From Bacillota bacterium (GTDB lineage: Bacteria > Bacillota > Clostridia > Acetivibrionales > JANLFN01), in the NCBI GenBank assembly GCA_023397675.1, contig JAEWTV010000065.1:1-64000 (forward strand): a stretch of 64,000 bases of DNA, given 5' to 3'. This document shows positions 25,963 to 35,009 of the stretch, in pieces. The notes under the pieces were generated by a model. The model was not told the DNA's origin. It did not search any database and saw only the letters and a program-made list of their open reading frames with translations. Position numbers and translations under genes: made by a program. How positions within the stretch are numbered: the first letter of the stretch is position 1; the number at the start of each line of letters is the position of its first letter.

Positions 25963-27189
25963 ATGAAAAAAAGATTACATAAAATGTTCATGATAATGAG
26001 TATTATCGGTCCCGGACTTATAACTGTCAATGCAGGAAATGATGCAGGTGGTATAGCTACTTATGCATCTGTAGGTGCATCATACGGATATAAAATGCTT
26101 TGGGGACTTTTATTAATAACTTTCAGTCTGGCAATTATTCAGGAAATGAATGCAAGAATGGCGGTTGTTACTGGGAAAGGCTTATCGGATCTTATCCGTG
26201 AGAAATTCGGAGTTAAATGGACACTCTTTGCAATGGCAGTACTGTTCATTGCAAATTTCGGTGTCGTGTTAGGAGATTTTGCAGGTGTTGCTGCAAGTAT
26301 GGAGCTTTTCGGCGTAAGCAAATATATATCGGTACCGGTTGTCGCAGTAGCTATATGGTTTCTTGTTACCAAAGGTTCCTATAAAAAAGTAGAAAAGATT
26401 TTTTTGCTTTTTACCTTTGTGTTCTTTGGCTATATAATATCTGCATTTATGGCTAAGCCCGACTGGGGGCATGTTTTTTCAAGTATGGTGACGCCTTCAT
26501 TAACTATGGAAACCGGTTTCTTGCTAACTTTCATAGGTATGATAGGCACTACCATTACGCCATATATGCAATTTTACCTTCAGTCTTCAATAGTTGATAA
26601 AAAAATAAGCTTAAAGGACTATAAATATGAAAAGCTTGATGTATATCTGGGAGCCTTCTGGGGAAATGCCGTTTCGTTTTTCATCATTGTTTGTACAGCA
26701 GCAACGTTGTTCAAAGCCGGTCTTTCCATAAGTAGCGCCCAGCAGGCGGCGGAAGGCTTAAAACCATTGGCCGGTCAATATGCATTTATATTATTCGGTG
26801 CTGGGCTTTTTGGGGCATCTGTCCTTGCAGCCGCGGTAATTCCACTGTCAACCTCATATGCAATATGCGAGGCATTTGGCTGGGAAAGCGGAGTAGATCA
26901 CAAGCGCAAGGATGCTCCCGTATTTTTCGGAATATATACCGTTATTATAGCATTAAGCAGCCTGCTGATATTACTTCCGGGGCTTTCTCTGATGAAGATA
27001 ATTATCATAACCCAACAGGTAGCTGGAATTTTATCACCAATTATACTTACATTTATGATACTACTTGTGAATGATAAAAATATAATGGGTAAACATGTTA
27101 ATACAAAGGTTCAGAATGTAATATCCATCATTACGGTTGTTTTTATAATTTCACTTTCATTGATTTTATTTATACTTCCACTGTTTTAA
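25963..27189 (+). CDS. Nramp-related magnesium transporter (NRMT type)
   Basis: About 408 residues with some 11 transmembrane helices of the SLC11/Nramp fold. The TM1 metal motif DPGN reads DAGG (about 27-30), and the TM6 MPH motif reads TPY (about 199-201). Replacement of the Met that favours Mn/Fe is the change described for magnesium-transporting Nramp relatives in clostridia. M-box control upstream supports Mg2+ uptake. The start at ATG 25963 has GAGGA eight bases upstream; ATG 25957 is too close to it. Nothing suggests proton-coupled Mn import. Confidence 0.85.
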   Translation: MKKRLHKMFMIMSIIGPGLITVNAGNDAGGIATYASVGASYGYKMLWGLLLITFSLAIIQEMNARMAVVTGKGLSDLIREKFGVKWTLFAMAVLFIANFGVVLGDFAGVAASMELFGVSKYISVPVVAVAIWFLVTKGSYKKVEKIFLLFTFVFFGYIISAFMAKPDWGHVFSSMVTPSLTMETGFLLTFIGMIGTTITPYMQFYLQSSIVDKKISLKDYKYEKLDVYLGAFWGNAVSFFIIVCTAATLFKAGLSISSAQQAAEGLKPLAGQYAFILFGAGLFGASVLAAAVIPLSTSYAICEAFGWESGVDHKRKDAPVFFGIYTVIIALSSLLILLPGLSLMKIIIITQQVAGILSPIILTFMILLVNDKNIMGKHVNTKVQNVISIITVVFIISLSLILFILPLF

Positions 27190-27266
27190 AACATTCCATA
27201 ATGTATGTTTAATAGTAAAAACAACACAATTTCATGGGTATTTATGACTATTTTTCGTGTAAAATA

Positions 27267-27295
27267 TTTACTCAGCTTTACATAGGTGGTACAAT
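27267..27295 (+). promoter_or_regulatory. sigma-A-like promoter
   Basis: TTTACT, 17 bases, TACAAT, about 35 bases before the start of the FliD-like gene. Confidence 0.5.
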
Positions 27296-27332
27296 AAAGC
27301 TGAAAAATTATAACAATAAGGGGGGTGCGGTC

Positions 27333-28595
27333 ATGATAACAAATTCATATATCAGTAGTTATAATTACAACAATGTAATTGGCTTATATAAATCTGCATA
27401 TCAGGCCAGCCCATCAAATCCCCTGAATATTTATAATACAAAAATGTTTTCCGGTGCTGTTGCAAAATCAGTAAGAGCAGCTATGCCGGCATACCTGTCA
27501 CAGCTTAATAGTGCTGTAAGTTCGCTTAAAACCAACTTGAACCTGCTTGGGAAATCAAGTATTACAAACAGCTTTGAAAAGAAATCAGTTGTTTCATCAA
27601 ATCCAGGTGCAGTGGCTGGTACAGCTCAGAACAATGCAGATAAAGCTTCTTATACCTTAAATGTTACAAAGCTCGCAACAGGTCAGACAAATCAGGGAAA
27701 AAGCCTTATTTCAAATGATAACAGTGTTTTTTCAATAGGTAACAATACTTTTTCTATTAAAGTTGGAAATAATGAAGAAAAGCGGATTACGTTCAGCGTA
27801 TCTGCAGGAGATACCAATAAAACAAGCCTTACAAAAATGGCGAATTCAATTAACTTTTCACGTACAGGTGTAACTGCCAGTGTTGTGAGTGACACTAAAA
27901 CAGGTACAAGTTATCTGAAGTTAAACTCAGACAAGACAGGAACTTCGAACACCTTTTCAATAAACGAACTTAACGGTAATTCCATTGCCCTCTCAGGAGC
28001 AGATTCAAAGTTAGCGGATGCACAGAACGCACAGTACACTTTGGACGGTAAACAATATTCAAGCGAAACCAATACAATAAGCCTGGATAACGGGAAGGCT
28101 TCTGTTACCTTGAAGAAGGCTGAAGCTAAAGACTTTAGTTTTAGCATAGAACAAGACACCAATGCTGTACTCAATGATATAAAGAATTTCGCGGCGGACT
28201 ACAATAAAGTAATTGGGCTTGCCCATACTTTTTCAGGAACTTTTAATGGTACATCAAAGCTTGAAAGAGAATTCGGAAGCGCCCTTAATAGCAAAAAGGC
28301 TTCTCTTGCAAACGCCGGCATTTATATAACTTCTGACAGTACTATAAAAATAGATGAAGAAAAACTCAAGAATACATTAAAAGAAGACACCACCAAGGTT
28401 AAAAACCTCTTTTCGACGGCAGACGGAGTTTCTGCAAGGGTTAATCAAAAGGCAAATGAAGTGATTGCGTCACCATTAAAATATACTTATAACACTGATT
28501 TTTTAAAGAGTTACACCAATCAAAAAGGTCAGGATTTGTTAAATCCCAACCTTCCATCTACTTATTCGGGTATGCTGTTTAATATGGTGCTCTGA
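27333..28595 (+). CDS. orphan FliD-like / hook-associated protein
   Basis: About 420 residues, on the opposite strand to the flagellar operon. The C-terminal part (about 280-385: LNDIKNFAADYNKVIGLA, GIYITSDSTIKIDEEKLKNTLKED, VKNLFSTADGVSARVNQ) matches the FliD C-terminal domain. The middle resembles flagellin-hook IN-type beta domains (SYTLNVTKLATGQ). The typical FliD N-terminal coiled coil is lacking. It is possibly an auxiliary cap or a minor filament component. ATG 27333 follows AAGGGGGGTG. It is tail-to-tail with the FliT-like gene, eight bases apart. Confidence 0.75.
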   Translation: MITNSYISSYNYNNVIGLYKSAYQASPSNPLNIYNTKMFSGAVAKSVRAAMPAYLSQLNSAVSSLKTNLNLLGKSSITNSFEKKSVVSSNPGAVAGTAQNNADKASYTLNVTKLATGQTNQGKSLISNDNSVFSIGNNTFSIKVGNNEEKRITFSVSAGDTNKTSLTKMANSINFSRTGVTASVVSDTKTGTSYLKLNSDKTGTSNTFSINELNGNSIALSGADSKLADAQNAQYTLDGKQYSSETNTISLDNGKASVTLKKAEAKDFSFSIEQDTNAVLNDIKNFAADYNKVIGLAHTFSGTFNGTSKLEREFGSALNSKKASLANAGIYITSDSTIKIDEEKLKNTLKEDTTKVKNLFSTADGVSARVNQKANEVIASPLKYTYNTDFLKSYTNQKGQDLLNPNLPSTYSGMLFNMVL

Positions 28596-28603
28596 TAATT
28601 TCC

Positions 28604-29089
28604 TTATTTTTTTGTATCAAACATTGATGAATTTGTGGTTATAGGCTTTGGATTATAAGCTGAATTAACCGTTTTGCCCTGTCTTAGCTTTGTAATTTCC
28701 AAGCTCAATTTATCTCGCTGCTCTCTTGCCACACTTTGATTTTTCCCGTCTATTTCATTAATCTGATCCATAAGTTTAACAATACCGTCTATTACAGCTT
28801 TAAGTTCTCTTATGCCATCAATTTTAGTGTTTTTCAGTTCATCGAGACTTTCAACCTTTAATTCATATTTCAGCCGTTTGAAATAAACCTCAAAATCAGT
28901 ATCATAAGGAGCAATTTGATCTATTACTTTTTGTTTTTTTTCAATAATCTGTCCAAGCCTATCAAGGTCTTCTTTGGATAAAGCATCAGTCTGAAGCTGA
29001 GTTAGATCTAATGCCTGCTGTAATAATGTATACTTTATCTGTGAAACCTCAGTCAGCTTGCGGACATATTTTTCAGGTGATGTATCCAT
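28604..29089 (-). CDS. FliT/FlgN-like flagellar export chaperone
   Basis: 161 residues, mainly long amphipathic helices (YVRKLTEVSQIKYTLLQQALDLTQ, ELKAVIDGIVKLMDQINEIDGKNQ) and a disordered C-terminal tail. Its position after fliS is where fliT lies in B. subtilis, and the length and helix pattern fit the FlgN/FliT chaperone group. It probably escorts FliD or a hook-associated protein to the export gate. The assignment rests on position and composition. Confidence 0.72.
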   Translation of the reverse strand: MDTSPEKYVRKLTEVSQIKYTLLQQALDLTQLQTDALSKEDLDRLGQIIEKKQKVIDQIAPYDTDFEVYFKRLKYELKVESLDELKNTKIDGIRELKAVIDGIVKLMDQINEIDGKNQSVAREQRDKLSLEITKLRQGKTVNSAYNPKPITTNSSMFDTKK

Positions 29090-29117
29090 ACCTTTCTCCC
29101 GTCTGCAAACAAATGAA

Positions 29118-29537
29118 CTATTTAACCTGGCTTACAGCTAAAGGCTGTTGTTTTGCCGAACCCTGCTGTTTTGCAATTTTCATTGCCTGAGCCCATGTGT
29201 CCCTAAGGTCTTTAGAAAATCCAAGGACTTCCTCAAGAATTTTTGTGTCTTTTGCTATATTAGCATCAATCAGCCTTCTATACATATAATCATATAGCAG
29301 CGCCCATGAGTGTGACAACTCATACCTCATGTCAAGTGAAGCCTGAAATTCCTGTATTATGTCTTCAGATCTGATTATACTGTCATGAGCCTTTTGGAGA
29401 TCTCGTTCTTCAATAGCTTTCTGTGCCTGCATTATAAATTTTACTAATCCATTGAATAACATAAGTGTAAGTTCTTCTGGACTCGCAGTAAAAACAGAAT
29501 TTTGCTTATACTGGTCATATGCTTTATTTGTTACCAT
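29118..29537 (-). CDS. fliS: flagellin export chaperone FliS
   Basis: 139 residues. It has the family pattern: N-terminal AYDQYKQNSVFTASPEELTLMLFNGLVKFI, then KAHDSIIRSEDIIQEFQASLD and WALLYDYMYRRLIDANI. FliS binds the C-terminal end of flagellin, prevents premature polymerisation and delivers it to the export apparatus. In FliW/CsrA systems it also helps set the free flagellin pool. The gene lies between fliD and the FliT-like gene. Confidence 0.95.
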   Translation of the reverse strand: MVTNKAYDQYKQNSVFTASPEELTLMLFNGLVKFIMQAQKAIEERDLQKAHDSIIRSEDIIQEFQASLDMRYELSHSWALLYDYMYRRLIDANIAKDTKILEEVLGFSKDLRDTWAQAMKIAKQQGSAKQQPLAVSQVK

Positions 29538-29585
29538 TATTATATCTCCACCTTTTATTATTATTTCAAATCCCAGGTTTTAACA

Positions 29586-32054
29586 TTAAGAGCCAAACAT
29601 ACTGCTTTGTGCACTCATCTGGGAAATTAGCGACTCCATCTTGGAAAATTTTGTATAATACTCATTTTCCTTAGTTGTAAGGTAATCTGTTAAACTAGTG
29701 ATTTTATCATCCTGATCTTCAATCTGAAGTGACAGAATATTATTGTAACTGGTTGAAGTCCCTAATATACCTGCCTTCTCAGCTATAGTTCCTTTCATTC
29801 CTTTAGTATTCGGGGTAGTACGTACCGCATCCTGGATTATATCATTAAGTCTATTTGCCAATCCCGATTCCGAATACCTTTGTGTTGCCTTATCTGAATC
29901 GTTAGCAGCTTCTGTATATGAAATTGTAGATGTTTTTGTAAACAAGTTAATTACTTCATCCGGTTTTTCAGTTAAAGCTTTCTTAAGCTTTGTTTCGTCA
30001 ATTGACAGCTTGCCTTTATCAGTATAGTAAGTCGACGATATACCAATTGCAGCCAAACTAAGTCCACCATCACTCTTTGTATCCAAAATAGTATTTCGCA
30101 TCTTATAAGCCATAGACTCAAGTGTCGGGTCATTTCCAAGAAGACCTGTTTTAGCCTTGGTTTCCCAATTTGTAATTTCGGTATCCTTCATAGCTTCCTT
30201 TTGACTGTCAGTAAGAGGTGTATAATTTCGATCATGTTGTTCATACATTAAGGTGTTGATTTTATCAAGGACTTTATTATAGTTATCAACAAAACCCTTT
30301 ATCATTTCAACAGCTTTTGAAGGATCTGAATTTATTGATAGTGCTGTGGATGTTGTGGTATCCTGCTTCAATGTAAATGATATACCATTAACAGCAAATG
30401 TATTGGATGAACGGGTAATTACCTGATCCCCATTTACACCATCATTATAGGTCATACTGGCATCACGTCCGGTTAAACCACTTGCAGTTACCCCCAGAGC
30501 TGTCAGCACTCCCCCAGAAGTATCCGATGCATTAAGCGTAACAGCTACACCAGTATCCTTTGTTTTAAGGGTAACCTTATTATTCAGGCTGTCATAGCTC
30601 ATATTTACATTCGCATCAGTATCGGCGTTCACTGCTCTTATAATATCGTTCAAAGATGTTGATTTTGAACTGAATTTAAATTCCTTATTGTTAATTGTAA
30701 ATTTGATGTCATCAGCAGCTCCGGCTACAGTTAGTTTTGTATTAAATGAATCTTTAATGTCATACAATTTTGCATCTGCACTAATTTTATTTGAAGTGTT
30801 TACATTCAATCCAATAGCTGAAAGTCCGCCATTTTCTACCTTCCCTGCAGTAGGCGCAGTGTTTGATGAAACACTCTCAAACCTTAACTTATTGGAACTA
30901 TCAAGGCTTACCATAACCTTATTGTTTCCAAAGGCTGTGTTAAGTTTTGCCTGTATTGCATTTAAAAGATCACTCTTTTTGGTGTATGTTTTCGCATCCA
31001 GAGTTATTGTCTTGGCATCCCCTGTACCAACAGCTATGCTTAATGTCTGGTTGCTGGAATCCACTACAAAGCCGTCAGTTATCGTTGAAGAAATTATTGA
31101 GGAGCTTCCTGCAGTAGACACTGAGTCTGATCCAATAGCTTTAAGTGCTAATGTACCATTTTGGTTCAATACTCTTATCTGACCTGCACCAAATCCATTT
31201 GTGCCATCATCTATAAGGTTCTGAACCGCACTAGCCACTGCGTCTGCATCAGCATATGTAGTTCCAGCCGGCAGCGCGAAAGTTTTTGTCTCGGTCCCAA
31301 GTGTTACAGTAAACTTATTATTCTGTGCAGTAGTTGTCAGACCTGAACTTACACTTGAACCGAATATTTTGTTATAGCCTTCATTATATGCATACCCAAA
31401 TGAAACCGAGTTTGTATAGTCGGTGTTAAATGTAAGCTGATTTCCTGAAGTCCCATCAATACCAACAGTAATTTTCCCAGATCCAAAAGCACTATTAAGC
31501 TTGTTTTGTAAATCAGTTTTTAATGAATTAATATCTGTTGCATCAGCAAGGGTTATAAGTTTTGTTGTTCCGTTGAATGTTACATTTACCTGGTTGTTAT
31601 CATTCGCTGCATTTATACCAATACTGGACAATGAACTACCCTCAACTGCAGCAGACAAATCACTTCCTGTTTTCTGTGCTGATAAAGCCGTTACAATATT
31701 GCTTATTGTATAATTACCAGCCTTGGTAGCCGAACCTGTAGTAACACTGAAATAACTTGAGCTATCAAGGTTATTATATTTAGCCCCAAATGCGCTGAAA
31801 GCACCTGAAGATAATATATTACTCGAAGAATTCATTGAACTCAGGTAGTTGGATGAGAAGCCCTGAAGGAGTGTAGTAACAGATCTGTATAACTCCTGTT
31901 TCCATTGAAGGGTCTGCTTCTCCTTTTTAACCTTATCCAATTTTGCTGTTTCAACTTTCATCAGCTTTGCAACTGTACTATCTACATCAAACCCAGAAAG
32001 ACCCGTCATCCTCGAAATATTACTATAGCTTCCACTAGTTCCACTAGTAGCCAT
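29586..32054 (-). CDS. fliD: flagellar filament cap FliD, enlarged
   Basis: 822 residues, against roughly 470-530 in well-studied FliD. The N-terminal FliD_N part (GLSGFDVDSTVAKLMKVETAKLDKVKKEKQTLQWKQELYRSV) and the C-terminal FliD_C part (about 590-820: KGFVDNYNKVLDKINTLM, GISSTYYTDKGKLSIDETKLKKAL) are intact. The extra length is several tandem flagellin-hook-IN-like beta modules between about 140 and 560. It caps the growing filament and guides flagellin insertion. ATG 32054 follows GAAGGTG and lies five bases after the flaG stop. Confidence 0.93.
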   Translation of the reverse strand: MATSGTSGSYSNISRMTGLSGFDVDSTVAKLMKVETAKLDKVKKEKQTLQWKQELYRSVTTLLQGFSSNYLSSMNSSSNILSSGAFSAFGAKYNNLDSSSYFSVTTGSATKAGNYTISNIVTALSAQKTGSDLSAAVEGSSLSSIGINAANDNNQVNVTFNGTTKLITLADATDINSLKTDLQNKLNSAFGSGKITVGIDGTSGNQLTFNTDYTNSVSFGYAYNEGYNKIFGSSVSSGLTTTAQNNKFTVTLGTETKTFALPAGTTYADADAVASAVQNLIDDGTNGFGAGQIRVLNQNGTLALKAIGSDSVSTAGSSSIISSTITDGFVVDSSNQTLSIAVGTGDAKTITLDAKTYTKKSDLLNAIQAKLNTAFGNNKVMVSLDSSNKLRFESVSSNTAPTAGKVENGGLSAIGLNVNTSNKISADAKLYDIKDSFNTKLTVAGAADDIKFTINNKEFKFSSKSTSLNDIIRAVNADTDANVNMSYDSLNNKVTLKTKDTGVAVTLNASDTSGGVLTALGVTASGLTGRDASMTYNDGVNGDQVITRSSNTFAVNGISFTLKQDTTTSTALSINSDPSKAVEMIKGFVDNYNKVLDKINTLMYEQHDRNYTPLTDSQKEAMKDTEITNWETKAKTGLLGNDPTLESMAYKMRNTILDTKSDGGLSLAAIGISSTYYTDKGKLSIDETKLKKALTEKPDEVINLFTKTSTISYTEAANDSDKATQRYSESGLANRLNDIIQDAVRTTPNTKGMKGTIAEKAGILGTSTSYNNILSLQIEDQDDKITSLTDYLTTKENEYYTKFSKMESLISQMSAQSSMFGS

Positions 32055-32058
32055 ATAA

Positions 32059-32451
32059 TCACCTTCTTTCATCAACTATAAGACCTGCTAACTGCATTAA
32101 GTTAGCAACAAGGTTAAGGATTTTTTCAGGCGGCATTTCCTGTATTACCTGATTTGTCTTGGTATCTACTACCTTAACCATAATTGTTTTGGTCTTCTCG
32201 TGCATTGAATACTCAAACTTCCTGTCATTTCCCGCAATAGCCTTATTTGCCTTTGCTATTGCATCCGAGACATTTTTCTCGTTTACTTCTTCTTTTGTAT
32301 CGTTTGTTGCAGGCTGTGCATAAGATGCTATTTGTTGAGCCGCTATAGCCTCTCCTGCATTTATATTTGTATTTGCTTCTTTTGTATTGTTAGTAGTATT
32401 TTGAATAGTAAATTGTGTAGCAGACGATGCATCCGTGCTATTAATATTCAT
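32059..32451 (-). CDS. flaG: FlaG-family protein
   Basis: 130 residues. The low-complexity N-terminal half is rich in Asn, Thr and Ala. The C-terminal FlaG domain holds KFEYSMHEKTKTIMVKVVDTKTNQVIQEMPPEKILNLVANL. FlaG homologues affect filament length by an unclear route. It is the first gene of the flaG-fliD-fliS-fliT set, with AGGAGG before the ATG and a sigma-D-like promoter about 40 bases upstream. Confidence 0.92.
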   Translation of the reverse strand: MNINSTDASSATQFTIQNTTNNTKEANTNINAGEAIAAQQIASYAQPATNDTKEEVNEKNVSDAIAKANKAIAGNDRKFEYSMHEKTKTIMVKVVDTKTNQVIQEMPPEKILNLVANLMQLAGLIVDERR

Positions 32452-32490
32452 AGCAATTCCTCCTTGAAAACCTTTTACTTCTTAATTGTA

Positions 32491-32517
32491 TTATCGGTTA
32501 ATTTTAGGAAAAGGTTA
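32491..32517 (-). promoter_or_regulatory. sigma-D-type promoter of flaG-fliD-fliS-fliT
   Basis: On the minus strand TAAC, 15 bases, ACCGATAA. This is close to the TAAA-N15-GCCGATAT consensus of sigma-D/sigma-28 and lies 40 bases before the flaG ATG. Confidence 0.7.
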
Positions 32518-32524
32518 ATAACAA

Positions 32525-32556
32525 AAAGGATTCATATTATGAAATATAAATCCTTT
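32525..32556 (-). terminator. terminator of the wbp-like operon
   Basis: AAAGGATT/AATCCTTT plus ATATT/AATAT form a two-part hairpin, followed in the minus-strand RNA by five U residues. It lies just after the WbpA-like stop and before the flaG promoter. Confidence 0.7.
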
Positions 32557-32578
32557 ATGATTAACAAAAATCAAGCAA

Positions 32579-33886
32579 TCAAAGGATTTCAATGTTACTC
32601 TTGTCTGCAACATCCTTCATGGCATTTTTTGTATCGAAAACATAGTTTGCATTTTTTTGTATAAAGTCATAATCATAGGATGAATGCATTGTTGTTATTA
32701 TTGTAAGATCTGCGGATTTCAAAGCTTCTTTGGTCAATTCTACTGACTCATATTGTTTTCCTTTGAATTCAAAACTTCTGATATACGGATCGTTATATAT
32801 TAAGTCAGCACCATTAACAACCATGTTATTTATTACCTCCAGAGCCGGTGATTCTCTTATATCATCTATATCCTGCTTATAAGCAGCTCCAAGTACAAAA
32901 ATCCTTGAACCCTTTAACGCCTTTCCAAACCTGTTAAGTATTTTCATACTGCGTTCAAGAACAAATTCAGGCATAAAATTATTAATTTCACCTGCTATTT
33001 CTATAAGCCTGGTGTGATAACCGTATTCACGGGCTTTCCACGTAAGGTAAAACGGATCAACGGCAATACAATGCCCTCCTACCCCGGGACCAGGATAAAA
33101 AGGCATAAACCCATAAGGCTTTGTTTTTGCGGCTTCAATAACTTCCCACGTATTGATCCCCATTTTGTCACATATAATTGCCATCTCGTTCGCAAGTGCT
33201 ATGTTAACATTTCTGAAGGTGTTTTCAAGAATTTTTTCCATCTCGGCAACTGCCGGAGATGAAACAACAAATATATGATTTTCAAGAATATTATTATATA
33301 GTGCTGCGGCAACCTCTGAGCATTTAGGTGTTACTCCTCCTACTACTTTTGGGGTGTTTTTGGTTTTATAAATTTTATTTCCCGGATCTACTCTCTCGGG
33401 AGAGAATGCAAGATAAAAATCAGTCCCACACTTTAATCCTGAGCTTTCAAGGATTGGCTTTACAACTTCTTCTGTTGTACCAGGATATGTCGTGCTTTCA
33501 AGTACTACAAGCATATCCTTGTGAAGGTATTTTGAAACCTCTTGGGCTGAATTAACAACATATGAAATATCGGGCTGAAAATATTTATCCAAAGGTGTCG
33601 GAACACAAATAGCAATACAATCAACAGTTTTTATAAAGGAGTAATCACTGGTTGCTTTAATAGAACCTTCTTTGACTAACCTTGTTAAATCGCTGGAAAC
33701 GATATCTCCTATATAGTTTTCACCGTTGTTAACCATATTAACTTTCTGTTCCTGAATGTCAAACCCTAGAACCTTATACCCTGCTTTGGCTTTTTCGACT
33801 GCAAGTGGAAGGCCTACATATCCGAGTCCTATAACTCCTACAACTGCTGTCTTATCATTAATCCTTTCAATTAAAGCACTCTTCAT
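32579..33886 (-). CDS. wbpA: UDP-GlcNAc 6-dehydrogenase (WbpA-like nucleotide-sugar dehydrogenase)
   Basis: About 435 residues that oxidise C6 of a UDP-sugar to the uronic acid with NAD+. The NAD site GVIGLGYVGLPLA is at the N-terminus. PTPLDKYFQPD and STTYPGTTEEVV are typical of the WbpA/TviB group. The active-site cysteine lies in GPGVGGHCIAVDP. The C-terminal UDP-binding domain has VLGAAYKQDIDDIRESPALEV. It is the last gene of a three-gene set with a WbpB-like oxidoreductase and WbpE-like aminotransferase. ATG 33886 follows GGGAG with eight-base spacing. Confidence 0.87.
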   Translation of the reverse strand: MKSALIERINDKTAVVGVIGLGYVGLPLAVEKAKAGYKVLGFDIQEQKVNMVNNGENYIGDIVSSDLTRLVKEGSIKATSDYSFIKTVDCIAICVPTPLDKYFQPDISYVVNSAQEVSKYLHKDMLVVLESTTYPGTTEEVVKPILESSGLKCGTDFYLAFSPERVDPGNKIYKTKNTPKVVGGVTPKCSEVAAALYNNILENHIFVVSSPAVAEMEKILENTFRNVNIALANEMAIICDKMGINTWEVIEAAKTKPYGFMPFYPGPGVGGHCIAVDPFYLTWKAREYGYHTRLIEIAGEINNFMPEFVLERSMKILNRFGKALKGSRIFVLGAAYKQDIDDIRESPALEVINNMVVNGADLIYNDPYIRSFEFKGKQYESVELTKEALKSADLTIITTMHSSYDYDFIQKNANYVFDTKNAMKDVADKSNIEIL

Positions 33887-33924
33887 GCTCTCATCTCCCA
33901 TTCAAGTAATGGAATTGCTATCCT

Positions 33925-35007
33925 CTAGTATAAATCCAATGGAAGGCCTACTGTTCTTCCTTCACGGGAGGATTTATAAATACCAAGTATCAGTTCAAGC
34001 GATTTTCTTCCCTCTCGACCATCAGTATTTGGCTCTGCCCCATTTTTAAGTACATCTATAACATTCTTATAGTATCCTAGGTGGCCAAAACCGTATATGT
34101 TTGGAGGATCATAATTAACCGATTCCGCAAGCCTGTCATCTTCGTCTTGCGTATCAAATTCCCACTTTTCTATTTTGTTTAAAGCTACTCCTCCTATTTT
34201 TGCAGTTCCCTTTTCTCCTATAATAGTAATGCTGCCCTCAAGATTTTTCGGATAGGTGAGCATTGTAACATTTATGTTGCCGATAGCACCGTTTCTGAAT
34301 TTTACTATAGCTGAACCGGTGTCTTCTGTCTCGATTTTTCTTGCAAGAGTTGTAGTTATTGCCGTAACGCTTTCTACAGGCCCGCCAAGCCATTCCATTA
34401 AATCAACATAGTGACTGGCCTGGTTCATGAAGGCACCGCCGTCAAATTCCCATTTACCCCTCCATTTGGCTTCATCATAATAGCTTTGGGGTCTTGTCCA
34501 GAGTACATTCTCAAGGATCATATATATCCTTCCGAATCTGCCCTTTTCTATTGTACGCTTAAGAAGTGTCATTGTATCATTAAGACGGTTTTGCTTTACA
34601 ACAAAAAGCTTTACTCCCGCTTCATCACAAGCTCTTATCATTTCATCCGCCTGTTTAAGGCTTGTCCCCATTGGCTTTTCAGATAAAACATGAACTCCTC
34701 TCGTAGCTGCTTTAATAGCATGTAGTGGGTGAAGGCCACTGGGGCTACATATGGAAATTATGTCTATCGCCTGCTCATCCAGCATTTTCCCCAGATTGGT
34801 GTAGACCTTCGGTTCCTGTATTTCTTCTTTTTTTATACCCTGTTTCAATAAAAAGTCAGTGTATTCAAGTGACTTTTTTTCAGCCCGTTCACCAATGACG
34901 TCGCATACGCACTTAAGTTCTGCGTCTTTGAAATAGCTTGAGATTGCTTCTATATGCTTATATGATATTCTGCCACAACCAACCAGACCAAATTTAATTT
35001 TATCCAT
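33925..35007 (-). CDS. wbpB: WbpB-like Gfo/Idh/MocA sugar oxidoreductase
   Basis: About 360 residues. The Rossmann N-terminus is KFGLVGCGRISYKHIEAI, followed by SPSGLHPLHAIKAATRGVHVLSEKPMG with the catalytic Lys of the EKP motif. The C-terminal Gfo/Idh domain contains GGAFMNQASHYVDLMEW. Between WbpA- and WbpE-like genes it probably oxidises C3 of UDP-GlcNAcA to a 3-keto sugar. ATG 35007 follows AGAGGA, immediately after the stop of the aminotransferase gene, so translational coupling is likely. Confidence 0.85.
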   Translation of the reverse strand: MDKIKFGLVGCGRISYKHIEAISSYFKDAELKCVCDVIGERAEKKSLEYTDFLLKQGIKKEEIQEPKVYTNLGKMLDEQAIDIISICSPSGLHPLHAIKAATRGVHVLSEKPMGTSLKQADEMIRACDEAGVKLFVVKQNRLNDTMTLLKRTIEKGRFGRIYMILENVLWTRPQSYYDEAKWRGKWEFDGGAFMNQASHYVDLMEWLGGPVESVTAITTTLARKIETEDTGSAIVKFRNGAIGNINVTMLTYPKNLEGSITIIGEKGTAKIGGVALNKIEKWEFDTQDEDDRLAESVNYDPPNIYGFGHLGYYKNVIDVLKNGAEPNTDGREGRKSLELILGIYKSSREGRTVGLPLDLY

Positions 35008-35009
35008 TG

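Noticed and set aside
25963..27189. Standard Mn/Fe-type MntH
   Set aside because: The TM1 DPGN and TM6 MPH metal motifs are altered, and control is by a Mg2+ M-box.
30688..31182. 164-residue frame opposite fliD
   Set aside because: A shadow of the biased codon use in the fliD repeats. No ribosome binding site or recognisable domain.
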